A stretch of DNA of 38,321 nucleotides. It comes from Sciscionella sediminilitoris. GTDB taxonomy: Bacteria > Actinomycetota > Actinomycetes > Mycobacteriales > Pseudonocardiaceae. Location: positions 1 through 38,321 of the forward strand of contig NZ_JALM01000023.1 of the NCBI RefSeq assembly GCF_000737195.2, given 5' to 3'. The position numbers were made by a program, and so were the translations under genes. The stretch's first letter is position 1. The number at the start of each line of letters is the position of its first letter. The notes below the pieces were generated by a model. It did not search any database. It was not told the DNA's origin and was given only the letters and a program-made list of their open reading frames with translations. This document shows positions 7,343-15,392 of the stretch, piece after piece.

Positions 7343-8696
7343 GATCGGCGGGGATTCCTTTCGGTTGAGTGGCAAGCGTTTTCGCCTTGCCGAGCGGTTC
7401 GATACGGCCGACGAGGAACAGGTAGACGAGACAGCCGGCGATGGCCACGAACGCCGCGGACAGCAGCCCCCAGCTGAAGCTGCCGGTCACGCCGTAGAGC
7501 CAGCCGATGACCGCGGGGCTGGCGATCCCGGCGAGGTTCGCGATGCCGTTCTGGAACCCCTGGATGGACCCGGCGAGCGACTGGCTCGTCTCCGGCGCGA
7601 TGTCCACCGGGAGTGCGACGATCGAGGAGGTCGCGAACGTGACACAACCGAAGGACACCGACAACAACACCAGGGCCAGTACCGCGCTCGGGGTGAGATC
7701 GGCGAACCCGATGAGCGTGGAACCGAGCATCCCGCCGACGATGCAGGCCTTCCTGGCGAACGTGACCGAGTGCCCGCGCCGGATCAGCGCATCCGAGGCC
7801 CAGCCGCCGAGGAAATTGCCCAGAAACGCGACCAGGCCCGGGATCGTGCCGAAGATGCCGAGTTCCAGGAGATTGAAATGCCGCTCGTCGACCAGATAGG
7901 AGGGGAACCAGGTGATGAAGAAATAGATGACATAGCTCTGGCAACCGAATCCGATCGCCATCCCCCAGACCGTGCGGCTGCGGAACAGATCGCGCCAGCG
8001 GATCCGTGGGCCCGCCTCGGTTTCCGGGCCCGCCTGCTGCCTTCCGGTCCGCGCGCCGCCCTCCTCGATATAGCGCAGTTCCCCTTCCGAGACCCAGCGC
8101 TGCGCATGCGGGCTCCGGTACACGTACAGCCACACGGCGGCCCACACGATGCCCAGTGACGCGGTGGCGATGAACGAGCCCTTCCAGCCGAGCCAGGCGA
8201 TCAGGGCGGTCACCACCGGGACCGCGAGCATGGTGCCACCGCGGGCACCGCTGTCGTAGATGCCGGAGGCGATACCGCGTTCCCGTTTGGGGAACCACTC
8301 CTCCACCACCCGAGCGCTCGCGGGGAACGCGCCCGCCTCGCCGATGCCGAGCAGCAGCCGGATGCCGAACAGCGTTCCGATGCCGCGCGCCACAACGGTC
8401 GCCGCGGTGAACACCGACCACCACACCACCGCGACCGCGAACATCGCGCGGCTGCCCACCTTGTCGACCAGCCAGCCGAGCGGGAGCTGGAACAGTGAAT
8501 ACGTCCAGAAGAACGCCCCGAGTACCAGTCCGGAAAGTGCCGGATCCAGGTGCAGTTCAGTGTTCAGGTACGGCAGGGCGACCGAGAGATTCGCCCTGTC
8601 GATGTAGTTGATGCAGATGGCCAGGAACGCCAGTCCGATGATCAGCCACCGGATCCGTCCACGGCGGCGCGGCGCGGTGTTCCTTGTCGGCGTCAT
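7335..8696 (-). CDS. MFS permease, anion:cation symporter-like
   Basis: This is a 453-residue 12-helix transporter. FLAICINYIDRANLSVALPYL at the first helix, and LGIGEAGAFPASARVVEEWFPKRERG in the first half, are typical of the ACS (phthalate/glucarate/tartrate) branch of the MFS. GGWASDALIRRG is the corresponding loop in the second half. The ATG at 8696 follows GGAGGA. An in-frame extension to 8777 would run into the palindromic operator and was not accepted. The gene is coupled to the downstream ureohydrolase, so it probably imports the guanidino substrate or a related metabolite. It is divergent from the HTH_12-FCD regulator. Confidence 0.9.
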   Translation of the reverse strand: MTPTRNTAPRRRGRIRWLIIGLAFLAICINYIDRANLSVALPYLNTELHLDPALSGLVLGAFFWTYSLFQLPLGWLVDKVGSRAMFAVAVVWWSVFTAATVVARGIGTLFGIRLLLGIGEAGAFPASARVVEEWFPKRERGIASGIYDSGARGGTMLAVPVVTALIAWLGWKGSFIATASLGIVWAAVWLYVYRSPHAQRWVSEGELRYIEEGGARTGRQQAGPETEAGPRIRWRDLFRSRTVWGMAIGFGCQSYVIYFFITWFPSYLVDERHFNLLELGIFGTIPGLVAFLGNFLGGWASDALIRRGHSVTFARKACIVGGMLGSTLIGFADLTPSAVLALVLLSVSFGCVTFATSSIVALPVDIAPETSQSLAGSIQGFQNGIANLAGIASPAVIGWLYGVTGSFSWGLLSAAFVAIAGCLVYLFLVGRIEPLGKAKTLATQPKGIPADHE

Positions 8697-8772
8697 CGAA
8701 TCCTCCGATGCTGCGAGGGGCGCTGCGGTGCGCCGCGTGTCCGGCGGAGCATGGCGCAGTCCGCATGTGTTT

Positions 8773-8804
8773 GTCAATATTGACGTACATACGTCAGATA
8801 TGAC
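8773..8804. promoter_or_regulatory. nested palindromic operator
   Basis: Two GTCA-N4-TGAC dyads (8773-8784 and 8793-8804) are spaced exactly 20 bp apart. A perfect 7-bp-arm palindrome, TGACGTAcaTACGTCA, spans 8781-8796. All share the same centre at 8788/8789, so the 32-bp block is an overall imperfect palindrome. It lies between the divergent permease (start 8696) and the FCD regulator (start 8851). Two dimers on one DNA face is the natural reading. Confidence 0.78.
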
Positions 8805-8850
8805 CGTGGCTTATACTCATCGTCACCGTGATCGCAGGACAGGGGGGCGG

Positions 8851-9615
8851 ATGGACCGGCTCGACGTCGATACCGCCGTGCTCCGCATGCTCGATCACGC
8901 CAGCGGACCGGTCGGCGCGCGCGAGATCCGCAACGGGCTGACCCAGGCCGGGTTCGAACTGTCCGAGGCCACCGTCAGCAGGCGGCTCCGCGAACTCGAC
9001 GCGCGCGGGGTCACCGAACCCGTCGAACGCAAAGGACGCGTGCTCACCGAGGACGGCAGGGCCCAGGTGCGTGCCCGGCTGCGCGGACTCGAACACACCG
9101 ACCTGCTCGGCCGCGCCATCGACGTGCGCACCGGGCAGGACGTGCTCAACCTGCTCCGGGCCCGGCGCGCCGTGGAACCCGAGGCGGTGCGCGGGGCGGC
9201 CGGATTCGACGCCGAGGTCATCGATGCCCTGCGGCAGAGCCTCGCCGAACACCGGCGCGCACTCGAGCACGGCGGGCCGATTCCCCGCCAGCTCGTGCTC
9301 GACTTCCACCGCACCGTCACCGAGGCCAGTGCCAACCCGCTGATCTCCGCCATGATCCGGATGGCGCTCGATCCCGCGCTCGATCACGTCGAGGCCGCGC
9401 TCGATGTCATCCTCGAAGCACGGCACACCAGTGCCGAGAGCATCGCCGAACACGCTCGGATCGTCGAGGCACTTGCCGCGGGCGAGCACGACCGCGCCGC
9501 CACAGTGATGACCGAACACCTCGACCGGCTGATCAGCGAGACCGCCGCGTTCATCGACCGCTACGAACCGGACCTCGTGGACCGCCTGCTCGCCTCGGCC
9601 CGTAAGCCCTCGTAA
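8851..9615 (+). CDS. FCD-domain regulator with HTH_12-like winged helix
   Basis: This is a 254-residue regulator. The C-terminal part (about residues 90-235) is an FCD domain of the GntR/FadR type: DVLNLLRARRAVEPEAVRGA, then LDFHRTVTEASANPLI, then a terminal helix with EHARIVEALAAGEHDRA. The N-terminus is not a GntR winged helix. Its pattern (AVLRMLDHASGPVGAREIRN, then LSEATVSRRLRELDARGVTE) resembles the HTH_12 fold described at the start of RNase R and in NrpR. An AGGGGGG stretch precedes the ATG at 8851. It presumably represses the divergent permease-ureohydrolase unit through the palindrome at 8773-8804. Domain assignment of the N-terminus is by eye. Confidence 0.85.
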   Translation: MDRLDVDTAVLRMLDHASGPVGAREIRNGLTQAGFELSEATVSRRLRELDARGVTEPVERKGRVLTEDGRAQVRARLRGLEHTDLLGRAIDVRTGQDVLNLLRARRAVEPEAVRGAAGFDAEVIDALRQSLAEHRRALEHGGPIPRQLVLDFHRTVTEASANPLISAMIRMALDPALDHVEAALDVILEARHTSAESIAEHARIVEALAAGEHDRAATVMTEHLDRLISETAAFIDRYEPDLVDRLLASARKPS

Positions 9616-9642
9616 TCCCCACCGAAGATCGAAGAGGTTCCC

Positions 9643-10623
9643 ATGAACTGGAAAAGAATCCGCATCGCAACATTCTCCGTCGCGATCCTGTTGCTGATGA
9701 CCACCGGCGCATCGAGTGCGGCGGAAGCGGATTCGCCCTCTTCCGATTTCGCGAACAGTTACTCGATCATGAACTACAACATCCAGCAGCTGCCCCGGAT
9801 CGCCGACCCGAGGCCTGCCGTCAAGGACCGGAACGCCCGGGCTGCCGAACAGGTCATCCGGGACGAAGGCAGCGATGTCGTGGTGCTGAACGAGGCCTTC
9901 AGCGTGGAAGCAGCGAAGCTCGCCGAGCGGTTGCGCGATGTCTGGAAGTACCAGACTCCCCTGGTCGGGCTCAGCTGCACGGACGACGGGCAGTGGACGT
10001 CGATGGAGGGGAACTGTTCCAGGAGCCTGATCGTCACCAGCGGCGGGGTCAGGCTGCTGAGCAAGTACCCGATCACCGAACAGCACCAGCTCGTCTATGT
10101 GAACTCCAACTCGAAGACCTGGGACTACAAGGCGAACAAGGGTGCCGCGCTGGTCCGCATCGAGAAAGACGGCGGATCGTTCTGGGTCGCGGCGACGCAT
10201 CTGCAGGCCGACGAGAATGACCTCGAAGCCACCAGGAAAACTCGAAGCGCCCAGCTGGCCGAACTGAAGGAATTCATCGGAAAACACGCGGAAAACGAAC
10301 CGGTGACGGTTTCCGGTGACCTGAACATCCCTTACCGGGCCGACCTGGAAAAGAAGTACTCGGACACCGAGTACAAAGAGGCACAGCGGACACTCGGTGC
10401 CGCATTGGACACCGCCAAGAAACCGCCGTACACCTACGACGCCACCATCAACGAAACCGTGCGCAAGGGCTACCCCTCGACCCACGAAAGCCTCGACTAC
10501 ATCGGCGGCATGACCGGGGCCCGTTTCGCCCCGGAAAAGGTGAGCGGCACGCACATCCTCGGCTATCCCGAGGGTTCGGCGCCGTCCGATCACCAGCCCC
10601 TTGTCGCCACGGTGCGGTACTGA
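9643..10623 (+). CDS. secreted sphingomyelinase C-like phosphodiesterase
   Basis: This is a 326-residue exported protein of the endonuclease/exonuclease/phosphatase fold, closest in pattern to bacterial neutral sphingomyelinases. A signal peptide (KRIRIATFSVAILLLMTTG, cleavage near residue 27) opens it. The fold's active-site segments occur in order: MNYNIQQLP, DVVVLNEAF, ATHLQAD, VSGDLNIP and the final SDHQP with the catalytic His. HESLDYIGG near the C-terminus also fits. Such enzymes cleave sphingomyelin to phosphocholine and ceramide; phosphatidylcholine or another phosphodiester is possible here. Codon use is noticeably richer in AAG, AAC and GAA than in the neighbours, which may indicate transfer. 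The start lies after GAAGAGG. Confidence 0.85.
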   Translation: MNWKRIRIATFSVAILLLMTTGASSAAEADSPSSDFANSYSIMNYNIQQLPRIADPRPAVKDRNARAAEQVIRDEGSDVVVLNEAFSVEAAKLAERLRDVWKYQTPLVGLSCTDDGQWTSMEGNCSRSLIVTSGGVRLLSKYPITEQHQLVYVNSNSKTWDYKANKGAALVRIEKDGGSFWVAATHLQADENDLEATRKTRSAQLAELKEFIGKHAENEPVTVSGDLNIPYRADLEKKYSDTEYKEAQRTLGAALDTAKKPPYTYDATINETVRKGYPSTHESLDYIGGMTGARFAPEKVSGTHILGYPEGSAPSDHQPLVATVRY

Positions 10624-10689
10624 CCGCGGCCGGTTCACCGCTGGCGTAATCCCTCGCGACCGCCGCCGGTTCCGCGGTGCAATGGTCCG

Positions 10690-11385
10690 GTGGCGGCGGG
10701 ATACGACGAGATAGCGGACTGGTACGCCGAACAGTTCCACGACACCCAGCACGGCGAGCCCGGGCACGACCCGCTCGGTATCGGCCGGGCACTGCGTGAA
10801 CTACTCGGGGGCGGGGACGGCGGGATGTGCCTGGAAATCGGCTGTGGCACCGGGATCCACGCCGCCCTCGTGCGAGAACTGGGCTGGGCTCCCCTCGGCA
10901 TCGACCTGTCCGCCGGAATGCTGCGCCATGCCCGCGGGCGGCTGCCGATCGCACGAGCCGATGCCGCCCGGCTGCCCATCCGGGACGACAGCATCCCTGC
11001 CGCACTCGCCGCGATGGTGCACACCGATATGCCCGGATACCTCGGCGTGCTCACCGAAGTGGCCAGGGTGCTGCGGCCGGGCGGGGTTTTCGTGCACATC
11101 GGGGTTCATCCATGCTTCTGCGGCGGATTCGCCGACCGCAGCGACCCCGAGGCCGTGGTGCTCCGTCCCGGTTATCTCGACGTCCACTGGACCAGGGAAT
11201 CGTGGACCGACAAGGGAATCCGCGACAAGGTGGGCGCGGCACACCGGCCACTGCCCGAACTGCTGAACGCCTTCCCGGCCGCCGGGCTGACACTCGAACG
11301 GTTCACCGAGGGCGGATCCCCGCTCCCGGTGACCCTGGCGGTCAGAGCTCGCAACCGCGGCACCGAGGGCATTCAGACCGGCTGA
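10690..11385 (+). CDS. class I SAM-dependent methyltransferase
   Basis: This is a 231-residue Rossmann-fold methyltransferase. Motif I is LEIGCGTGIHAALVRELG, with the acidic strand-2 position in PLGIDLSAGMLRHAR. ADAARLPIRDDSIPAALAAM corresponds to motifs II/III, and VARVLRPGGVFVHIG to the strand-5 region. This is the UbiE/Methyltransf_11 pattern, which does not predict a substrate. The cysteine-containing HPCFCGGF stretch is unusual for the family but is not a known motif. The GTG at 10690 has no clear Shine-Dalgarno sequence. The gene converges with the membrane-protein gene, the two overlapping by 13 bases. Confidence 0.85.
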   Translation: MAAGYDEIADWYAEQFHDTQHGEPGHDPLGIGRALRELLGGGDGGMCLEIGCGTGIHAALVRELGWAPLGIDLSAGMLRHARGRLPIARADAARLPIRDDSIPAALAAMVHTDMPGYLGVLTEVARVLRPGGVFVHIGVHPCFCGGFADRSDPEAVVLRPGYLDVHWTRESWTDKGIRDKVGAAHRPLPELLNAFPAAGLTLERFTEGGSPLPVTLAVRARNRGTEGIQTG

Positions 11386-12434
11386 TCGACGCGGCCGGTC
11401 GCCGATTGCCGCCGCAGCGCCCGGGAAAGCTCCACCATCTCGTCCAGCGCATCGGTCCAGCTCTGCGCGTGCAGGAAGACGGCACCGACCGGATGGCTGC
11501 CTTCGGATTCGGCGTTTTCCGCCGCACGCGACAACTGTAGCGCTCGCTGGTCGTATTCCTCGCGGGCGAATTCCTCGGTATTGGTGATGTGCGGGGAAAG
11601 CCGGACCAGACCGTCGAAGCATTCCACGACCCGGCGGGTGTGCGCGAGGTGCGCGCCCGAGGGCAACAGCAGCATCCACCTGCCGGTCGGTGTGCTTCGC
11701 CGGTCGTGGGTGGACGGGAAGGCCTGGTGCAGGAGCTGCCACAGGGGTTCGAGCGCGCGATAGCTGCTCCGGCAGTGGTACCAGTACCGGATCTTGCGAG
11801 TGACGATGACCAGACCGATCACGAGCAGCCCGAGCACGAAGACGGTACCGGACACCGATTGCCCGAAGTCCGCGATACGAGCCAACGAGGCCGGATACAC
11901 CCCGCTCTGCATCATCACGCGCACCACGCACAGCACGACGTCGTCCACGACGAGCAGAGCCAGCCCGAGGATCGCTATCACGAGCCCGATGGTCTGGACC
12001 CGCGCGGTCCGGCGAACCAGACGAGCAGCTTCCCGGATCGCGAACACGCATCCGATCGCCGAATAGGCGCGGGGCACCAACGGGTCCTGCACCGCTTTCG
12101 GAAGATTCGGTACATCGGCCGGGGTAGTGGTCGGCAACACGAAAACGAGGACCACGGCGATGAGGAACAGTCCCGCCTGCGCGAGCAGGTAGTTGCGGAC
12201 ACCGTCGCGAGCCGCGAGCGCGAAGCCCACGATCGCGGCGAAGACAACGGCCATCAGTACGATGCTCTGCCACCGCACGGACAGCCCGGCCGTGGCTGAA
12301 CCAACCGCGGCCACGAAGAAGATCGCCACGAAGGCGCCCAGGATCCGGTTGCGCGGATTCCGGATCAACCGGATCGTCAGCCAGATGAACCCGATCCAGC
12401 TGACCGCCAAGAAGACCATGGAGGGCACGCTCAT
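11373..12434 (-). CDS. polytopic membrane protein, MAB_1171c-like
   Basis: This is a 353-residue protein. About seven hydrophobic helices occupy residues 1-225, followed by a cytoplasmic domain of about 130 residues beginning near KIRYWYHCRSSYRALEPLWQLL. The layout and its partnership with XRE and ImmA/IrrE genes match the MAB_1171c putative-transporter family of Actinobacteria, whose function is unknown. The W-rich RALEPLWQLLHQAFP stretch is typical of that C-terminal domain. The ATG at 12434 overlaps the metallopeptidase stop in ATGA, so expression is coupled. A longer frame upstream lies inside the metallopeptidase gene and is not accepted. Family assignment is from memory of the pattern. 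Confidence 0.8.
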   Translation of the reverse strand: MSVPSMVFLAVSWIGFIWLTIRLIRNPRNRILGAFVAIFFVAAVGSATAGLSVRWQSIVLMAVVFAAIVGFALAARDGVRNYLLAQAGLFLIAVVLVFVLPTTTPADVPNLPKAVQDPLVPRAYSAIGCVFAIREAARLVRRTARVQTIGLVIAILGLALLVVDDVVLCVVRVMMQSGVYPASLARIADFGQSVSGTVFVLGLLVIGLVIVTRKIRYWYHCRSSYRALEPLWQLLHQAFPSTHDRRSTPTGRWMLLLPSGAHLAHTRRVVECFDGLVRLSPHITNTEEFAREEYDQRALQLSRAAENAESEGSHPVGAVFLHAQSWTDALDEMVELSRALRRQSATGRVDQPV

Positions 12435-12952
12435 CGGATGGCCAGCTCCCCCAGCAGCGCCTTGTCGAACTCGCGCACCGTGGCATCCGATGGCGGGGCC
12501 ACCCGCATGACCCGCTGATCCCACTGCCCGATCATGTCGGCGAAGACCTCGGCCTCGTGTTCGTGCGCATCGTCGTAGCAGGACCGGCGGAGCACCGCCT
12601 GAATGAAGCTCGCCGGTACCGCGGGGAAAATCGTCTGCAGTGCCTCACGATCCACTTCATCGCTGGTGTGTTCCAGCAGCACGTGCCCGAGTTCGTGCAG
12701 CAGGATCGTCCGCTGGTGCGGTGGAATCGTCGCCGACTGGTACAGGATCCAGTCCTCGTCGTAGCTGAGCCAGAGCCCGAACACATCGGTGCGCAGCGGA
12801 TAGGCGACGAACTTCAGCGGTTTGCCCCTGCGTTTCTCGATGGCCTGGCGCAGCTGTTCGAAATCCAGCGGCGGATGCACGTCGAGCCGTTCGAGCTCGG
12901 CACGGCACCAGCGCGCCAGCTTCCGCCTGTGCTGCCTGTCCTTCGGTTCCAC
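12431..12952 (-). CDS. ImmA/IrrE-family metallopeptidase-like protein
   Basis: This is a 173-residue protein with the zinc-protease motif HELGH at residues 86-90 and a following acidic segment (HEHEAEVFAD, about 130-139) that could supply the third ligand. ImmA/IrrE proteins typically cleave or inactivate a partner XRE repressor in response to a signal, as shown for ImmA-ImmR in ICEBs1. Here the XRE gene lies immediately upstream with a six-base gap, and a membrane protein overlaps downstream. A derepression switch is the reasonable inference. The active-site motif is intact. Confidence 0.9.
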   Translation of the reverse strand: MEPKDRQHRRKLARWCRAELERLDVHPPLDFEQLRQAIEKRRGKPLKFVAYPLRTDVFGLWLSYDEDWILYQSATIPPHQRTILLHELGHVLLEHTSDEVDREALQTIFPAVPASFIQAVLRRSCYDDAHEHEAEVFADMIGQWDQRVMRVAPPSDATVREFDKALLGELAIR

Positions 12953-12958
12953 GCCCGG

Positions 12959-13405
12959 CTACTCCGTTTCCTTCCGACGTCTGCCGTGCCGTTCCTGCTG
13001 CAGCCGTTCGACGTGTTCCATCGCGTCCAGCAGCCCCTCGGGGGAAAGCTTGTCCGCGCGCCCGGCCACCTTCCGGAGCCTGCTGTCCCGGACCTTGGCC
13101 AGTAACCTCAGCTGTGCCGCGATATCACGTGCCGCGTCCTCGTCGACGAACCACGAGACACTGACCCCGAAGAACTGCGCCAGGATCGCCGCGTTGTTGA
13201 GGCTCGGATTCCGGCTGCGCCCCTCCCGCAGCTGCCAGACACTCACCCGGCTCACGTAGTTCCCGTGCTCCCCGCACCAGTCGGATACTTCCTGGTTGGT
13301 GTATTCGCGCCCTTCGGGGTGCCGGTAGAGATGGAAAAGCAGGTTCAGCAAGACCGAGAACGGCGGCTTGTCCGGTCCGGCCGCCGTGTCCGCATTGGCT
13401 GCCAT
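12959..13405 (-). CDS. XRE-family transcriptional regulator
   Basis: This is a 148-residue DNA-binding protein. The helix-turn-helix lies in TNQEVSDWCGEHGNYVSRVSVWQLREGRS (about residues 36-64). The following LNNAAILAQFFGVSVSWFVDE is the usual fourth-helix region of XRE/Cro proteins that pair with ImmA/IrrE. The C-terminal half is helical and highly charged. The ATG at 13405 follows GGAGGT at good spacing. It heads the three-gene operon with the metallopeptidase and membrane protein and is divergent from the diguanylate cyclase. The repeated 16-bp elements at both promoters are its probable operators. Confidence 0.9.
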   Translation of the reverse strand: MAANADTAAGPDKPPFSVLLNLLFHLYRHPEGREYTNQEVSDWCGEHGNYVSRVSVWQLREGRSRNPSLNNAAILAQFFGVSVSWFVDEDAARDIAAQLRLLAKVRDSRLRKVAGRADKLSPEGLLDAMEHVERLQQERHGRRRKETE

Positions 13406-13450
13406 CACGCCACCTCCCTCGCATCGCCGGTCACGGTACGACACGAAGCT

Positions 13451-13466
13451 CGTTAACTCCAGTTAC
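13451..13466. promoter_or_regulatory. XRE operator candidate, copy 1
   Basis: CGTTAACTCCAGTTAC contains the palindrome TAACT-CC-AGTTA (13454-13465) with perfect 5-bp arms. It lies about 45 bases upstream of the XRE start on the minus strand. The same element recurs at 13534-13549 in the same orientation, identical at 13 of 16 positions. Confidence 0.65.
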
Positions 13467-13533
13467 GGAACCCGATTCCACACGATCGCACTCCCCCACC
13501 TGAGGTGAGTGCCCTATCGGCTCTTGCCGCCCT

Positions 13534-13549
13534 CGTTAACTGGATTTAC
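13534..13549. promoter_or_regulatory. XRE operator candidate, copy 2
   Basis: CGTTAACTGGATTTAC contains the palindrome TAACT-GG-ATTTA (13537-13548; four of five arm positions pair). It lies 32 bases before the diguanylate cyclase start. With copy 1 it suggests that the XRE protein controls both divergent promoters. Confidence 0.65.
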
Positions 13550-13581
13550 ATTGCAGCTCAGCGCACATTCGGAGGGAGTTC

Positions 13582-14184
13582 ATGTCATCTGACCATGTGA
13601 TGCTGGGCAGCTGTTGTGGCACGTGCGGGCAGATCGTCGGCATCGACAGCCGCACCGGACTCCTCAATTGGGACGCCTGGCGCGAACGGGCCGAACAGAC
13701 CCTGAACCGGACCCAAGCCCCCGTCGCACTGCTGTTCTGCGACGTGGACAACTTCAAAGCCGTCAACGACACCTTCGGACATCAGGCCGGGGACACTCTG
13801 CTCCGCTCCATCGCCTTCGGCATACAGCACGCTACCCGGCTCAACGACCTGGCGGGACGCTACGGAGGGGACGAGTTCGTGCTGCTGCTTCCCGGTGATG
13901 ACAACGGAACCGCGGTCGCGCACCGGATTCGCGAACACGTGCGGCGGATCTCGGTCGGCCCGCCCAAGGCGGAAAGCGAGGCCCCTGCGCTCGGCACCGG
14001 ACTCTCGATCGGAGTCACCACCCGCGCGCTGACCGAGCAGACCTCGCTGGACGAGTTGATCCGGCGCGCGGATTCCGCCATGTACCAAGCGAAACGGGCC
14101 GGTGGCGATCGGGCCGTGACGGGATCGGCCGCACCGCCCCGGGAGGGAAACCTGCTGCTGCACCCGGTACGGGAACGGTTCTGA
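13582..14184 (+). CDS. stand-alone diguanylate cyclase (GGDEF domain)
   Basis: This is a 200-residue soluble protein consisting almost only of a GGDEF domain, which makes cyclic di-GMP from two GTP. The active motif GGDEF is intact at residues 95-99. The inhibitory I-site RLND (86-89) sits exactly five residues before it, so product feedback is expected. FCDVDNFKAVNDTFGHQAGD carries the metal-binding Asp and the GTP-binding segment. No transmembrane or PAS/GAF sensor domain is present. Instead there is a short N-terminal cysteine cluster, SCCGTCG (residues 10-16), that could bind metal or respond to redox. It is divergent from the XRE-ImmA operon with a shared operator element. GGAGG precedes the ATG. 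Confidence 0.92.
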   Translation: MSSDHVMLGSCCGTCGQIVGIDSRTGLLNWDAWRERAEQTLNRTQAPVALLFCDVDNFKAVNDTFGHQAGDTLLRSIAFGIQHATRLNDLAGRYGGDEFVLLLPGDDNGTAVAHRIREHVRRISVGPPKAESEAPALGTGLSIGVTTRALTEQTSLDELIRRADSAMYQAKRAGGDRAVTGSAAPPREGNLLLHPVRERF

Positions 14185-14189
14185 CCCGT

Positions 14190-15392
14190 TCATCCGATCA
14201 ACAGCACGCCATCCCATCCGCTCGGTGGCGGGGCACCGTTGCGGTAGGTGTGCAGGGCGAGCGCGGCTCCGGCGGTACCGGTCAGCAGACCGGGATCCTG
14301 TTGCCCGTCGTGGGTCAGCGTTGCCGCGGTCCGTTCGGCGAGCCGGTCCGCCGCAACGCCGAGCGCACAGGCGGGATCATCGGCCCGCATCCGGACGGCG
14401 AGGTGCAGCAGACCGGCCGTACCGTGGCACAGCCCGGTTTCGGGTCCCGGTTCCGGCAGTTCCCGCATCGCCTGCCTGGCCAGCGCGAGCCAGTCCGGCC
14501 GGTTCGCGGCCAGCCCGGCGAGCTGCACCGCGCGAGCCACACCGGGGGCGCCGTAACACCACGCCGTCCGGGAACGCGGCAGCTCGGCGGGACCTTCGGT
14601 GTAGTCGGCGAGATCCAGCGCGGCGGGCCAGTATCGGCCGTGTTCATCGATTCCCGACCAGGCGCGCAGGAACTCGACGATGGTCTCGGTGGCTTCGCCG
14701 TGCCCCGGCACGCACACCCCGTGCCGCCAAGTGAGAGCCAACAGCGCGAGCGGACCGGGAATACCGTGCGCCATACCGAGATTGGCGTGCCCGGAACCGG
14801 GCGGCGCGCCAGGATCCGGCGCACAGGCCACCCACCAGCCAGGCAGGCGCCGCTCGGTGATCGGCCGCAGGAGCAGGCGGTAGTACTCGAGAATCTCCCG
14901 CAGCAGCGCCTCCGCCTCCGCGCTGACCAGGCACCTGCGCAGCAGATACCTGCCCAGTCCGGTCAGCCCGGCGACCAGATCGAAGCGCGTGCTGTCCCAC
15001 GCCATCGCCCCGGCGGCCAGCCGATCGTGTTCCTCGTCGAGCAGTACGCGGACGATCCGGAACACCGCGGTGTCCAGCCCGGCGAGCAAGGCAGCGTACT
15101 CCCCCTCGTGCTGCGCGGCGGCACTCGCGGCGAAGGCCAGTGCGGGCACACCCGCGGCCAGGGTGTGCCTGCCGGTACCGGACAGCGCGGCGTTGGCGGC
15201 CGCGAGATACCGGTGGGCGACCGGACGCAGTTCCGGCTCGAAGTGACCGAGTTCGGCGTAGCACAACGCAATCCCGAGCTGACTGTCCAGCGTCGGCCAG
15301 CGGGCACCTTCCGGACCGGGCGGGCAGGTGGCCGCCGGATCGGCCAGCCGCTCGGTGGCAGCGGCGAGTGCCACGTCGAACCGTGAGCTCAT
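14190..15392 (-). CDS. lanthipeptide cyclase LanC
   Basis: This is a 400-residue zinc enzyme expected to add cysteine thiols to dehydroamino acids, forming lanthionine rings. The alpha/alpha-barrel repeats carry GMAHGIPGP (His209, matching the catalytic-region His of NisC), WCYGAPG (zinc ligand Cys279) and GLCHGTAG (zinc ligands Cys322 and His323). All three ligands are present. The ATG at 15392 overlaps the LanB stop in ATGA, showing coupling. A longer frame to 15602 lies within LanB and is not used. It converges with the diguanylate cyclase gene, separated by five bases, and completes a LanB-LanC operon divergent from the precursor peptide at 18599. Confidence 0.92.
   Translation of the reverse strand: MSSRFDVALAAATERLADPAATCPPGPEGARWPTLDSQLGIALCYAELGHFEPELRPVAHRYLAAANAALSGTGRHTLAAGVPALAFAASAAAQHEGEYAALLAGLDTAVFRIVRVLLDEEHDRLAAGAMAWDSTRFDLVAGLTGLGRYLLRRCLVSAEAEALLREILEYYRLLLRPITERRLPGWWVACAPDPGAPPGSGHANLGMAHGIPGPLALLALTWRHGVCVPGHGEATETIVEFLRAWSGIDEHGRYWPAALDLADYTEGPAELPRSRTAWCYGAPGVARAVQLAGLAANRPDWLALARQAMRELPEPGPETGLCHGTAGLLHLAVRMRADDPACALGVAADRLAERTAATLTHDGQQDPGLLTGTAGAALALHTYRNGAPPPSGWDGVLLIG

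Noticed and set aside
8794-10767. 657-codon open frame opposite the FCD regulator and sphingomyelinase
   Set aside because: It spans two genes with clear families and has no recognisable motif.
10690-11385. Methyltransferase as a tailoring enzyme of the lanthipeptide
   Set aside because: It lies 3 kb from LanC beyond an unrelated operon and is not of the isoaspartate-methyltransferase type known from FxLD loci.
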